64,000 nucleotides of DNA, from NCBI GenBank assembly GCA_016714495.1, contig JADKDU010000001.1:496001-560000 (forward strand), written 5' to 3'. Shown here in pieces: positions 8,787-17,988 of this stretch (the stretch's first letter is position 1; the number at the start of each line of letters is the position of its first letter). Origin of the DNA: Hyphomonadaceae bacterium (lineage in GTDB: Bacteria > Pseudomonadota > Alphaproteobacteria > Caulobacterales > Hyphomonadaceae). A program made the translations under genes and the position numbers. Below the pieces are notes generated by a model. The model did no database searches, was not told the origin of the DNA, and saw nothing but the letters and a program-made list of their open reading frames with translations.

Positions 8787-9835
8787 ATGCTCAGGACTTT
8801 CGCCGTTCTTCTCGCCCTAGCCGCATCGGCCTGCGCCGCCTCCGCGCCAACGGAGCAAATCGCGCGCTCGAGCGCATGGAACGCCGCTGCGCTCGAAGAA
8901 GTCGTCAGCTACGTCGGCTCGCAAAAGACAACCGGCTTCCTGATCATCGAGAACGGCAAGACGATCACCGAACGCAACTGGCCTCTGCCGCCTGAAGCGG
9001 AAACCTTTCGCGCCAACTCGTCCACGGCCTGACGCCCAACGGCGCCCTGCGCGAGGATGTGGCTTCGCAGCAGAAAAGCCTCATCGCCTTTCTGGTTGGC
9101 ATCGGCGTCGACAAGGGCCTGATCGACATCGAAAAGCCCGTCTCCGCCTATATCGGCTCGCGCTGGTCGAAAGCGACGCCCGAGCAGGAAAGCGCCATCA
9201 CGGTACGCAACCTGCTCGAAATGAATTCCGGCCTGAAGGAAGACCTCACCTTCGATGCACCGCCCGACACGAAATTCTTCTACAACACGCCCGCCTACGC
9301 CTTCCTGAAACCCATCCTCGAGAAAGCCTCGAAACAGTCGCTGACGATCCTCACCCAGCTCTGGCTCACTAAGGTGATCGACATGCACGACACCGCGTGG
9401 GAACAGCGGCCTACCGCCTTCGCCGATGTCGGCAACCCCACCGGCCTCGTCACCACGCCGCGCGACCTCGCGCTGCTGGGACAATTCGTCCTCAACGGCG
9501 GAAAGAAGTCGCCGACCGGCGGACAGTTGATGTCCAAGAAGCAGCTCGACGCCATCTTCAAGCCCACCGCCACCAATCCTGCCTATGGCCGCCTGTGGTG
9601 GCTGAACGGCAGCGCCGAGACAGTGAATGTTGGCCTCGACTCTCCACGTCGGGCGGGACAGTTCATCCAGTCGGCCCCGCGCGAAATGCTCTGCGCCATG
9701 GGCGCGCAGGATCGCAAGCTGTTCATCGTGCCAAGCCGCAAACTTCTGGTCATCCGCATGGGACAGGCAGCGTCCGATCGCAACTTCAACGAGAAGCTCT
9801 GGCAGCTGCTCGCCAAGGCGATGCCGTCGAATTAA
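8787..9835 (+). pseudogene. Serine hydrolase (beta-lactamase/class C-like), interrupted by a 1-base frameshift
   Basis: The first part (8787-9032) encodes an exported protein start with a lipoprotein-like signal (ALAASACAAS) and runs to ETFRANSSTA then stop. The rest continues in another frame: LVHGLTPNGALREDVASQQK and onward to 9835. Adding one T between AAC and TCG near 9016 restores FRANFVHGLTPNG and joins the halves. The active-site SxxK motif is in ASQQKS, a Y-N pair in FFYNTPAYAFL, and a C-terminal substrate loop follows. The repaired product would be about 350 residues. Either a recent single-base loss or a sequencing error. Confidence 0.8.
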
Positions 9836-9937
9836 CGAAGCTGCGCAGTTAATCTTTCGCCCCAGCTTCTCCCCATTTCGCTCCTTCAATTCGCCGCACG
9901 CGGCTGCGATGGTTCATCATCGTAGAAGGGGATGACC

Positions 9938-10231
9938 ATGAAGAACGCAATTCTCGCCACCGGCGCCGCGCTCGTTATTGCCGTGCTGCTCTCTTCACCC
10001 ACCTTCGCCCAGACCTCCAACCAGCGCCCCACCAACGCCGCGCCGTCGCCCGCGCCTTTCGCAGCGGAAATTCCCGCTGACGATACGCCGCTCGACATCC
10101 TCATCGAACAGGCGAGCACGCCTGACGAACGCGCCCGCCTCCTGCTCCGCTGCATCGGTCCGCGCCCGAAACTTGACGCCGAAGTTCGGCCGGAAGCTCG
10201 GGCTTCGGAACCGGCGGTCATCACGGACTGA
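9938..10231 (+). CDS. Small exported protein of unknown function
   Basis: A 97-residue protein with a Sec signal peptide ending near TFAQT. The ATG at 9938 is preferred over 9932 because GAAGGG is seven bases upstream of it. The mature part is short and Pro/Ala-rich, then a helix DILIEQASTPDERARLLLRC with one cysteine. No family is recognised. It stands alone between the broken serine hydrolase and the alcohol dehydrogenase on the same strand. Confidence 0.55.
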   Translation: MKNAILATGAALVIAVLLSSPTFAQTSNQRPTNAAPSPAPFAAEIPADDTPLDILIEQASTPDERARLLLRCIGPRPKLDAEVRPEARASEPAVITD

Positions 10232-10302
10232 GCCCTGCTTGGCTATTCTCATCCGCGCAAGTCATGCTAACGCAGCATGGCGCCCGCGGAGGAATGTACG
10301 CC

Positions 10303-11367
10303 ATGAAGAGCCAAGCCATCGTCGCCTACGGCCAGCCGCTCGAAGAAGTCACCTCCGACATCCCGACGCCCAGCGGCACGCAGGTCGTGGTGAAGATTAG
10401 CCATTCGGGTGTCTGCCATTCCGACGTCCACCTGCAGGACGGCCATGTCGACCTCGGCGATGGCGACAAGATCGACTGGTCCAAGGGCCGCACGCTGCCC
10501 CACACGCTGGGCCACGAGATCGAAGGCACGCTCTCGGCCGTAGGCCCCGATGCGCAGGCGCTTCTCGAAGGTCGCGCGATCGGCCAGCGCTTCGTCGTCT
10601 TCCCGTGGATCGGCTGCGGCGAGTGCGCCACCTGCAAGCGCGACCAGGAACACATCTGTTCCAAGCCGCGCCAGATCGGCATCCAGGTCGCCGGCGGCTA
10701 TTCCGAATACGTCCTCGTCCCGCACCCGAAATACCTGCTAGACGCAACCGGCGTGCCTGAAGGCCTCGCCGCCACCTACATGTGCTCGGGCATCACGGCG
10801 TTCTCCGCGCTGAAGAAGGTCCGCACCGCCTATGAAGGCGAAGCGATCGCCATCGTGGGCCTCGGCGGTGTTGGCATGATGGGCCTGCAATTCGCACGCG
10901 CCATGTTCCCGAACAACAAGATCATCGGCGCCGACATCGATCCGAAGAAGCTCGACGCCGCCTTGGCCGCCGGCGCCGACGCCGTCTACAATTCGAAGGA
11001 ACCCGACGCGATCAAGAAACTGAAGGTCGACACGGGTGGCGGCGCTGCTGCAGCGGTCGACTTCGTCGGCTCCACGCCCTCGCTCAACTTCGCAAACGGC
11101 GCCATCCGCCGCGGCGGCGAGATCATCGTGGTCGGCCTGTTCGGCGGCAAGTTCGCAAGCCCGATCCCCGCCTTCCCGAGCCGCCCGTATTCCATCGTCG
11201 GCTCCTACACCGGCCCGCTCGGGGAGACGCGCGAGATGATGGAGCTCGTCAAAACGGGCAAGATCGCGCCGATCCCAGTCGAGATGCGCCCGCTCGATCA
11301 GGCGGACAAGACGCTTAACCAGTTGCGCGAAGGCTCGATCGTCGGCCGCGTAGTCCTCAAGCCGTAA
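10303..11367 (+). CDS. Zinc-dependent alcohol dehydrogenase (MDR family)
   Basis: A 354-residue medium-chain dehydrogenase. From the start at 10303 (GGAGGA ten bases upstream), the catalytic zinc ligands C38 and H71-E72 (GHEIEG) are present, as are four structural zinc cysteines C105, C108, C111 and C119. The Rossmann motif IVGLGGVGMMG binds NAD(P), with an acidic ADIDPKK end of strand two suggesting NAD. The frame upstream to 10264 is rejected on spacing. It oxidises an alcohol or reduces an aldehyde; the substrate is unknown. Alone on its strand. Confidence 0.88.
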   Translation: MKSQAIVAYGQPLEEVTSDIPTPSGTQVVVKISHSGVCHSDVHLQDGHVDLGDGDKIDWSKGRTLPHTLGHEIEGTLSAVGPDAQALLEGRAIGQRFVVFPWIGCGECATCKRDQEHICSKPRQIGIQVAGGYSEYVLVPHPKYLLDATGVPEGLAATYMCSGITAFSALKKVRTAYEGEAIAIVGLGGVGMMGLQFARAMFPNNKIIGADIDPKKLDAALAAGADAVYNSKEPDAIKKLKVDTGGGAAAAVDFVGSTPSLNFANGAIRRGGEIIVVGLFGGKFASPIPAFPSRPYSIVGSYTGPLGETREMMELVKTGKIAPIPVEMRPLDQADKTLNQLREGSIVGRVVLKP

Positions 11368-11955
11368 GCCACACTGGCGGCAAAAAAGTGCGCGGCTGGG
11401 AAATCCTCGCCTGGCGCGATCCCTGGTTCGGCGCACTCGCCTATCCCGTATTTCGCGCTGGCGCGATCACGCCCGAATACCGCCGGCGATTCTACGCGTC
11501 CGGCGATGACGACATCGCTCGCCTGCTTGCCTGGTTAGACGCGGATGTCGGCGCCCGTCCCCTCGTCCGGCCGCGCTCTCGACATTGGCTGCGATGTGGG
11601 CTGGCTTACCCAAGCGATGACGAAGATTGTGCCTGCTGTCGCAGGATACGATGTTGCCGAATCGAGGCTAGCCATCGCCCGCGCCGAGGCGCTGCCCAAG
11701 GCGGCGTTATCACCAACAATGCCCCGCGGCCCGTTCATATGGATCAACTCTACATCGTCTTCGAGAACATCTCACCGCCTAAAGGTCTCAAACTGATCGA
11801 GGAGGCGCTGGCGCAAGCGGGGCCCGACGGCTTCCTTAGCCTGCGCGTCACCTTCTGGCGCGATCACGCGCAGCCGCGCACTGGCATCCTCGCCCGCCTC
11901 CGTCGCCGCCTGATCCGCAGATGCAGGCCGCAAGCCGACAGGCGAGGCCGCCCAA

Positions 11956-12721
11956 CTAGGCTGTAGACTCATAATGTCGAAGCCATAATCGCACGGAAGC
12001 GAGCTTTGCCATGGCCAGATAGTTCAGGGCGTGGCGATGGAAGCGCGTGCAGATATGGCGGAACTGCTTGAGCTTGTTGAAGAAGCGCTCGATCAGATTG
12101 CGTTGTTTATAAAGGCGCTTTGAGTAGGTGATGTCCTGGACCCGCTGCGATTGGGGTGGAATGCAGGCGCGGCAGTCCTGGTCTTCGATCACCTCTCGGA
12201 TCCAGTCACTGTCGTAGGCTCGATCTCCCAGCACGACAGCGCCTTTGGGGAGATCATTGAGGAGCAGATCCGCCATTGGCGCGTCATGGGCCTGGCGGGT
12301 GAGAGTTCGAGCTGCACAGGCAGGCCATTACCGATGACCCGGGCGTGAAGCTTGGTGGTCAGCCCTCCACGACTTCGACCGATACAAGCGTCTCCAGTCT
12401 GTTTTTTTGGGCGGCAGCTTGCTGGTGCACGCGCACAATCGTTGAATCGATCATCTGCACTTTGCCGTCGTGGGCGGCGATGATGGCGTCCATCAGACGA
12501 TCCCAAACTCCCGCTTTTCGCCAGCGATTGAAGCGATTGTAGACCGTCGTCGGTGGTCCATAGCGCTCCGGCAGGTCCGCCCAGGGCGAACCCGAGCGCA
12601 GGACCCAGAACATCCCGTTCAACACTCGCCGGTCGTCAACCCGGGGCACTCCGCGCGGCTTGTTGGGAAGCAGCGGCTGGATCACCTTCCACTCAAAGTC
12701 CGTCAGATCATATCGCGCCAT
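11956..12721 (-). pseudogene. IS427-type transposase, with a slippage site and an additional frameshift
   Basis: Frame A starts at an ATG at 12721 (GGAG upstream) with YDLTDFEWKVIQPLLP and runs to VHQQAAAQK. There a run of seven A residues (12402-12408 on the plus strand as T) fits programmed -1 slippage into QKKQTGDACIGRSRGG. A second change near 12295, where GGCC has become GCC, is needed to reach MADLLLNDLPKGAVV and AYDSDWIREV; this one is not programmed. DDE residues can be seen in MIDST, GDRAYDSD and NLIERFFNKLK. The terminal TAG codon is taken from the CTAG at the insertion site. Probably inactive. Confidence 0.8.
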
Positions 12722-12789
12722 CACCAATCTCCCTCACGGGAGTGAATCACGCTTCGCGCCGACTGCCAGCGGATTTATGAGTATGCAGC
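11960..12789 (-). mobile_element. IS5-family element, IS427-like group
   Basis: An ~830 bp element with imperfect terminal inverted repeats: GCTGTAGACTCATAA at 11960-11974 against the complement of TTATGAGTATGCAGC at 12775-12789 (two mismatches). CTAG flanks both ends (11956-11959 and 12790-12793), either as a target duplication or as a TA duplication inside CTAG. The two-frame transposase with an A7 slippage site is typical of this group. It sits in the 3' part of the methyltransferase gene. Confidence 0.88.
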
Positions 12790-12922
12790 CTAGTCCGTAT
12801 ATATGATTATGAGGTGAGCGAGGTCATGCGCCGCATCATGTCAGGCTGATTCAGGGGCGTGGTGCTACGCCACACCAACCATCATGGCGCGTGGTTAATC
12901 GCCCGGCGCGGCTAGCTTCAAA

Positions 12923-13658
12923 TTAGAACGGCGCCCGGACATCATTCCGCTTCGAGAAGTACAGATACTCCCCGTCGAAGCCCGCAACCCGCCTCAGCTT
13001 TTCGAGATCAACCAGCTGCACGCGCCGCGACTTGTACTTCACCACGCCCATCTGCTCGAGCCGGTTGAACACGCGCACGATGTGAATGACGCTCAGCCCA
13101 AGAATATTAGCGAAATCCTCCTGCAATAGCGGCAGCAGAAGCGTGTCGCCATCATGCTTCTCGATCAGCTGCAGCCGCGCCAAGATCTCGCACAACACGT
13201 GCGCCAATCGCTGCGTCGCATCGCGTCGCCCTAGCGACACTACCCGCTCAGCCAACAGCGCTTCCTCGTGCGCATTGGACCACATCAGAGCCTCAGCGAG
13301 GCCCGGATGCCGCGTCATCATATCGCGAAAGCTCTTGGTCTCCAGCTCCCACAACGCCACGGGCGTGCGCGCAACGATGTCGAACTCCGAACGCTCGAAC
13401 ATCAGCATGTTGTAGCAAAGAAAATCGCCTGGCAGAGCGAAGTTCACGATCTGCCGCGTGCCGCCCGGCAGGAAACGCGCACGCAACAGCCAACCATCCT
13501 CCACGAGGTACATGCACTTGTATTTCTCGCCCTCCCTGATCAGCGCTTCGCCCGCGCCCAGATTGACGCGCTTGCGCAAGCTGGTTGAGATCCGTTCGCA
13601 GGTCGTACCCAACAGGGAAGAAGCCTTGCAGCTTCGCGATGAGATTGCGACTAGGCAT
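12923..13658 (-). CDS. Crp/Fnr-family transcriptional regulator with a probable N-terminal indel
   Basis: The cyclic-nucleotide-binding-like domain (LGAGEALIREGEKYKCMYLVEDGW, then LPGDFLCYNM) and a C-terminal winged HTH (LLQEDFANILGLSVIHIVRVFNRLEQMG) are clear. The natural N-terminus appears in another frame: an ATG at 13658 gives MPSRNLIAKLQGFFPVGYDL then RTDLN. Removing one C near 13584 joins it to SLRKRVNLGAG. Without the fix the frame starts at a TTG at 13702 with an unconvincing sequence. No Fnr-type cysteine set is seen, so the effector is unknown. The gene is functional only if the indel is an error or an alternative start works. Confidence 0.7.
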
Positions 13659-13790
13659 GATTTCGCGATCAGGCGTCCGCGTTCGCGGCGCACCTCCTCC
13701 AATCGAAGTTTCTGAAATGTCCAACGTCAGCGTAGGAACGGCCCCGCTCTCGCCGGGTTCCATTTCAGTCCGATCTGGGACTTTTTGATG

Positions 13791-16079
13791 CTAAGCGGCT
13801 TCAGCGAGCAGCGGCCGCTCCCCCATCACGCCGGCGATCTTCGCCGTTAGCTCGCGCTGATCAAGCGGCTTGGACACATAATCTGACATGCCAAGCGCCA
13901 GATACTTCTCGCGGTCCCCACTCATCGCATCGGCGGTCAACGCGATGACTGGAAGGCTACGCCACGCTTCTGCGCTGGCGCGGATGTGGCGGATCGCTTC
14001 CTTGCCGTCCATGACGGGCATGTGCACGTCGAGCAATACGATGTCGAACGCCTCGTCATGCAGGCGGTCGAGCGCCTCTTGCCCATTCACCGCTTCGACG
14101 AATTTCGGCGACAACTGCGCCAAGAACAGCTTCACGACCTGGCGGTTGACCGCATTGTCATCGACCAGAAGGATCTTGAGCCCGCGCAGGCGCTTGGTCG
14201 TCGCCTCGCTCGGCGCGGGGAAGCTTGTATCGACTGTACGCACAGGCGACATCTCGTCCACGGCGCTCGCCAGGAAGGTCAGCGTGAAGGTCGACCCCAC
14301 GCCCGGCTCGCTTTCCACCGCGACGTCTCCGCCCATCAGCTGCGCCAGCTGACGCGTGATCGCGAGGCCCAGCCCCGTGCCGCCAAAGCGCCGCGTGATC
14401 GTCGCATCCGCCTGCGTGAAGGTCGTGAACAGGCGTGAGCGCACCGCTTCGGTCATGCCGATGCCGGTATCGGTCACCGCCACGCTGATCCGGTATTCGC
14501 CCGGCGACACTTCGTCGGAAGAGACAGCCATCTTCACCTGGCCGCGCTCGGTGAACTTGATGGCGTTGGACAGAAGGTTGCCCACACACTGGCGCACACG
14601 TACCGGGTCGTAATGCAGCATGGCCGGCATTCCCGGCGCGATATGCAGGTCGATCGTCAGCCCGCGTTCCACCGCCTTTGACAGGAACAGCTGGCGCAGG
14701 CGCTCGAATGTCTGGCCAAGCTCGCCGTCGACAGGCGAGATTTCCATCTTGCCCGCTTCGATCTTGGACAGGTCGAGCACGTCGTTGAGCAGCGCCGTCA
14801 GCGTCTTGCCCGATTCGAGGATCACATCGACCTTCTCACGCTGGTCGGCCAGCAGGCCGTCATTGACTAGCGATTGCGCCATGCCCAGGACGCCGTTCAG
14901 CGGCGTGCGGATCTCGTGGCTCATCGAGGCGAGGAAGTTCGACTTGGCGACTGTCGCCGCCTCCGCCTGCCGCTTGGCCTCGATCAGCGCCAGCTCGGCC
15001 TGCTTCTCTTCCTGGATGTCCAGCATCAGCCCGACGGCGCGCACCGGAATCGCATGCTCATTGCGCTGCACGCGCATGAACAGGCGCACCCACTGGTCCT
15101 CGCCGTTCGGACGGTACAACCGTGCGTCGATTGATTGCACGCCAGGCGAGCGCAGGCAGCTCTCCCAGCTCTCGCGCACCGCCGCGATATCGTCGTCATG
15201 ATACATCCCGAACGGGCGCATCGAGTGCCGCGCCAGCGCTTCGGGGCCGGCCAGCTCCTGGTATTGCGGCGACGTCCACCGCTCCGACGAACGCAGGTCG
15301 ATCTCGTAGACGCCGGCGCTCGCCGCCGACATCGCGATCTCGAGGCGATCATGCATGATCGCCGCCTGGTCGCGGGCATCCACCAACTCGGTGATGTTCT
15401 GCGACAGCCCAAAAATCTCGTACTTGCCCGACGGCAGTCTCCGCCCTGACGTGAACTGCGCCAGCGTATGGCGCCATGTGCCGTCCGGCTTGCGGCGGCG
15501 AAGGTGCAGCGTTGCGGTTCCGCCCTGCAGCGACAGCCGGTCGCGGACCTGCTTATCCTTGTCGATGTCATCGGGATGCAGATCCTTGACGATATCGTCG
15601 AGCCGATAGATCGACATCGCCTCCCCGCGCTTCACCAGCGAATCGGAGAAATGGAAGGTCTCCTCGTCGGGATTGTAGCGGAACATCCCGATGTCCGCGT
15701 CGCGCATCAGCCTGTCGCGCACATCGATCGACGCCACCAGCTTGCCCAGCATCGACCATTCGGCCGTGACGTCCGACAAGATCACCACATCCGACATCTG
15801 CGCGCGCCCGCGTTTCGGACGCAGCCACATGTCGCCCTTGTGCCCGGTAAAGCGATAGACGGCGCCATCGCCATACGATTTGTGCTCGGCCGAGATGGAT
15901 TCCAGGAACTCGGTCAGGCCCGCGCCGCTCAGCCGATCGGCCGAAACGCCCGTCAGCTGCACGAAGGTTTCGTTGGCGCGTGACACACGCCCATCCTCGT
16001 CAACCTGCGCGGCCGCCAACCCGAGCGCCCCAAGCTGCTCGAGCAACGCCATGGCGTCGTTCCCGGTGAATTCTGACAA
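13791..16079 (-). CDS. Hybrid sensor histidine kinase/response regulator with PAS domains
   Basis: A 762-residue, apparently cytoplasmic protein with no obvious membrane segments. Three PAS-like regions (about residues 12-100, 125-230, 240-355) precede a HisKA domain with H388 in SMSHEIRTPLNGVLG. The ATPase domain has NLLSNAIKFTERG (N box), DTGIGM (G1) and FGGTGLGLAI (G2). The C-terminal receiver begins ILLVDDNAVNRQ, has the phospho-acceptor in VLLDVHMPVMDG and ends with VSKPLDQREL. It likely feeds a phosphorelay. Start is TTG at 16079; an ATG at 16052 is possible. Signal and partner are unknown. Confidence 0.92.
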   Translation of the reverse strand: MSEFTGNDAMALLEQLGALGLAAAQVDEDGRVSRANETFVQLTGVSADRLSGAGLTEFLESISAEHKSYGDGAVYRFTGHKGDMWLRPKRGRAQMSDVVILSDVTAEWSMLGKLVASIDVRDRLMRDADIGMFRYNPDEETFHFSDSLVKRGEAMSIYRLDDIVKDLHPDDIDKDKQVRDRLSLQGGTATLHLRRRKPDGTWRHTLAQFTSGRRLPSGKYEIFGLSQNITELVDARDQAAIMHDRLEIAMSAASAGVYEIDLRSSERWTSPQYQELAGPEALARHSMRPFGMYHDDDIAAVRESWESCLRSPGVQSIDARLYRPNGEDQWVRLFMRVQRNEHAIPVRAVGLMLDIQEEKQAELALIEAKRQAEAATVAKSNFLASMSHEIRTPLNGVLGMAQSLVNDGLLADQREKVDVILESGKTLTALLNDVLDLSKIEAGKMEISPVDGELGQTFERLRQLFLSKAVERGLTIDLHIAPGMPAMLHYDPVRVRQCVGNLLSNAIKFTERGQVKMAVSSDEVSPGEYRISVAVTDTGIGMTEAVRSRLFTTFTQADATITRRFGGTGLGLAITRQLAQLMGGDVAVESEPGVGSTFTLTFLASAVDEMSPVRTVDTSFPAPSEATTKRLRGLKILLVDDNAVNRQVVKLFLAQLSPKFVEAVNGQEALDRLHDEAFDIVLLDVHMPVMDGKEAIRHIRASAEAWRSLPVIALTADAMSGDREKYLALGMSDYVSKPLDQRELTAKIAGVMGERPLLAEAA

Positions 16080-16174
16080 GGTCGAAGGCCCCTGGGCGCA
16101 GCTTCAGTGAAACTCGTCGGGAACCCTAGGCTGCCGCACGTTAATGCGCCCTTTCCGCAGGGGGGCCAATCGCC

Positions 16175-16206
16175 CAAAACCCTAGGGTTTTTGGGGTTTT
16201 TTCTGC
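16175..16206 (+). terminator. Terminator-like inverted repeat around a perfect CCCTAGGG palindrome
   Basis: AAAACCCTAGGGTTTT (16176-16191) is a perfect palindrome. It extends outward with CCC and GGG and is followed by GGTTTTTT (16195-16202). The stem plus T-run reads as an intrinsic terminator for plus-strand transcripts, yet both flanking genes are on the minus strand. It may insulate the 16222 gene's end from antisense transcription, or act as a binding site. Confidence 0.45.
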
Positions 16207-16221
16207 AGGAAAACCAAGGAA

Positions 16222-17919
16222 TTACCCGGACGTCACAAGCGGTCCGCCCATGATCTTCTGCAGCCCTCCCATGCCGCCCACCTCGTTCTTACGGGCGATG
16301 AATTTGGCGTCGGTCGAGGCAAAATAGTTGCGCGACCGGACGGTCGAGACCTTCACGAATTCCGCTTCCACTTCATCGGTCTTCAGTGTCAGCAGCGTGA
16401 ATCCCTTCGCAAAGGCATTGTAGTATAGCACCTCGTTGTTCGCTTCAGGCATCAGCCAGTTCAGCTCCTCGAACGGTACGCTGTCCCCCGCCCCGGGCGA
16501 CGTAACGGACGTGCAGCCGAACTCCACCCCGCGCTGCTGGCCCGAATTGTCGTGCAGCTGGTTGGCCCAGGCCGTGTGCGTATCGCCCGTCAGCGTCACC
16601 AGCCGCGCATTCGCCGCCTTCGCAGCCGCGTAAAGTCGTTCACGCGCCTGTGGAAATCCGCTCCACGCATCCAGATTCCATTCAAAACCGTAGCGCGCCG
16701 TCGAATAATAGCGTTTCGAGCCCTGCGAGACCTTGGCGTACTTGTCGGCCGACAGGCCCGACTGCAGGTCTGGCATCCGAACCTTGGCCATCGTTACCTG
16801 ATTGCCCAGCACCTGCCATTTCCTGCCTGCGGCGGTCGACTGCTTCAGCGCGTCCGCCAGCCACGCTTCCTGCTCGACCCCAAGCATCGAACGCTGCGGA
16901 TCGTTGATCTTCGCCTTCAACCGCTCGGCGATCGCAGGGCGCTCGGCGTCCGGCGCCATGAACATTTCGTCGAATGTCAGGTCCTCGCCGCGCCCCACCA
17001 GCCGGCTCTCAAGCAGGAACAGCGTCGCCAGATCGCCGATGTCGAACTTGCGCCAGATCGCCTCGCGCGGCCTTCCCGGCACGGGATCGCGCACAGGCAT
17101 CCACTCCAGATAGGCTTGCACCGCCTGCGCCTTGCGCTCGGTCCATCCACCTTCGGTCTCGGGCTGATGGTTCTCCGCGCCGGTACGATACGAGTTGTTC
17201 GCCGACTCATGATCGTCCCACGTGCAGAACCACGGCGCCACGCCATGCGCCGCCTGCAGGTCCGGATCCGACTTGTACTGCGCATGCCGTGCCCGGTAGT
17301 CGGCCAGCGACACGATCTCAGTCTCCGGCGCATGGTTGCGACCGAGCTCTTTCCCCACCACACCGCCATATCCGGTGACGCCGTATTCGTAGATGTAGTC
17401 GCCAAGGTGGATCACGGCGTCGATCACGCTGCTCTGCCCGCGCTTGGCGATCTCGCGATAGACATTGAAATATCCGAACGGCCAGTTCGAACACGACACC
17501 ACCGCCATGCGATAATCCGCCATGCCGGTCGCCGGCAGCGTCCGCGTCACGCCGCCCGGCGACGACGCCTTTCCGGCCGTGAACCAGTAATAATAGACTT
17601 GCCCCGCCTCGAGCCCGTCGACATCGATCTTGACTGTGTAGTCGCGCTCCGACCCCGTGATGAACACGCCCGTCTTTACGACATCCTTCATCGCCGCATC
17701 GCGCGCGACATTCCACTTCACCGGAACCGGCCCCGCCGCCTCCGGCGTCACCCGCGTCCACAGGATCACTGCCGTCTGCGTGGGATCACCCGAGGCGACC
17801 CCGTGCGAGAAAGCCGCGTTTCCGCCATAATCCGCCTCGCCACCCAAGGTGGTGCAGGCGGCTGCACTAAATCCGGCCGCACCAAGGCCCAAAGCTCCGC
17901 GCCGCGTCAGCCTGGTCAT
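16222..17919 (-). CDS. PhoD-like alkaline phosphatase/phosphodiesterase
   Basis: A 565-residue exported enzyme with an RR-type (Tat) N-terminus (MTRLTRRGALGLGAAGF) and a cysteine at about residue 22 that may be lipidated. The N-terminal PhoD domain and the metallophosphatase core are seen: HLGDYIYEYG, FCTWDDHESANNSY and LTGDTHTAWANQL supply metal ligands for an Fe/Ca centre in PhoD enzymes. It releases phosphate from phosphomonoesters or diesters in the periplasm. Phosphate starvation control is usual for PhoD, but no Pho box was identified here. Confidence 0.92.
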   Translation of the reverse strand: MTRLTRRGALGLGAAGFSAAACTTLGGEADYGGNAAFSHGVASGDPTQTAVILWTRVTPEAAGPVPVKWNVARDAAMKDVVKTGVFITGSERDYTVKIDVDGLEAGQVYYYWFTAGKASSPGGVTRTLPATGMADYRMAVVSCSNWPFGYFNVYREIAKRGQSSVIDAVIHLGDYIYEYGVTGYGGVVGKELGRNHAPETEIVSLADYRARHAQYKSDPDLQAAHGVAPWFCTWDDHESANNSYRTGAENHQPETEGGWTERKAQAVQAYLEWMPVRDPVPGRPREAIWRKFDIGDLATLFLLESRLVGRGEDLTFDEMFMAPDAERPAIAERLKAKINDPQRSMLGVEQEAWLADALKQSTAAGRKWQVLGNQVTMAKVRMPDLQSGLSADKYAKVSQGSKRYYSTARYGFEWNLDAWSGFPQARERLYAAAKAANARLVTLTGDTHTAWANQLHDNSGQQRGVEFGCTSVTSPGAGDSVPFEELNWLMPEANNEVLYYNAFAKGFTLLTLKTDEVEAEFVKVSTVRSRNYFASTDAKFIARKNEVGGMGGLQKIMGGPLVTSG

Positions 17920-17988
17920 GGATTAATCCTCTGCACTGGGTTAGTGGCCCATACGAATCCCTACCTCGCAGCATACCGCGACGAAAGC

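Larger units (their letters stand above)
11388..12849 (+). pseudogene. SAM-dependent methyltransferase gene, frameshifted and split by an IS element
   Basis: Pieces of one protein lie in different frames: WEILAWRDPWFGALAYPVF from 11388, the SAM-binding motif ALDIGCDVGW near 11570 in a second frame, DQLYIVFENISPP and LSLRVTFWRDH back in the first frame, and, after the IS, VRIYDYEVSEVMRRIMSG ending at a TGA at 12847-12849. Removing the IS and one CTAG copy rejoins AAQLV-RIYDYEVSEV in one frame, so the tail belongs to the same gene. At least three frame changes plus the insertion mean it is dead. The methyl acceptor is unknown. Confidence 0.7.

Noticed and set aside
12793..12922. Short GTGG/CCAC stem near 12860 as a terminator
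   Set aside because: Four-base stem with no T-run; too weak to call.
16552..17988. Long N-terminal extension of the pseudouridine synthase frame
   Set aside because: It runs antisense through the phoD-like gene and has arginine/leucine-rich shadow composition; the S4 domain begins at 17989-18013.
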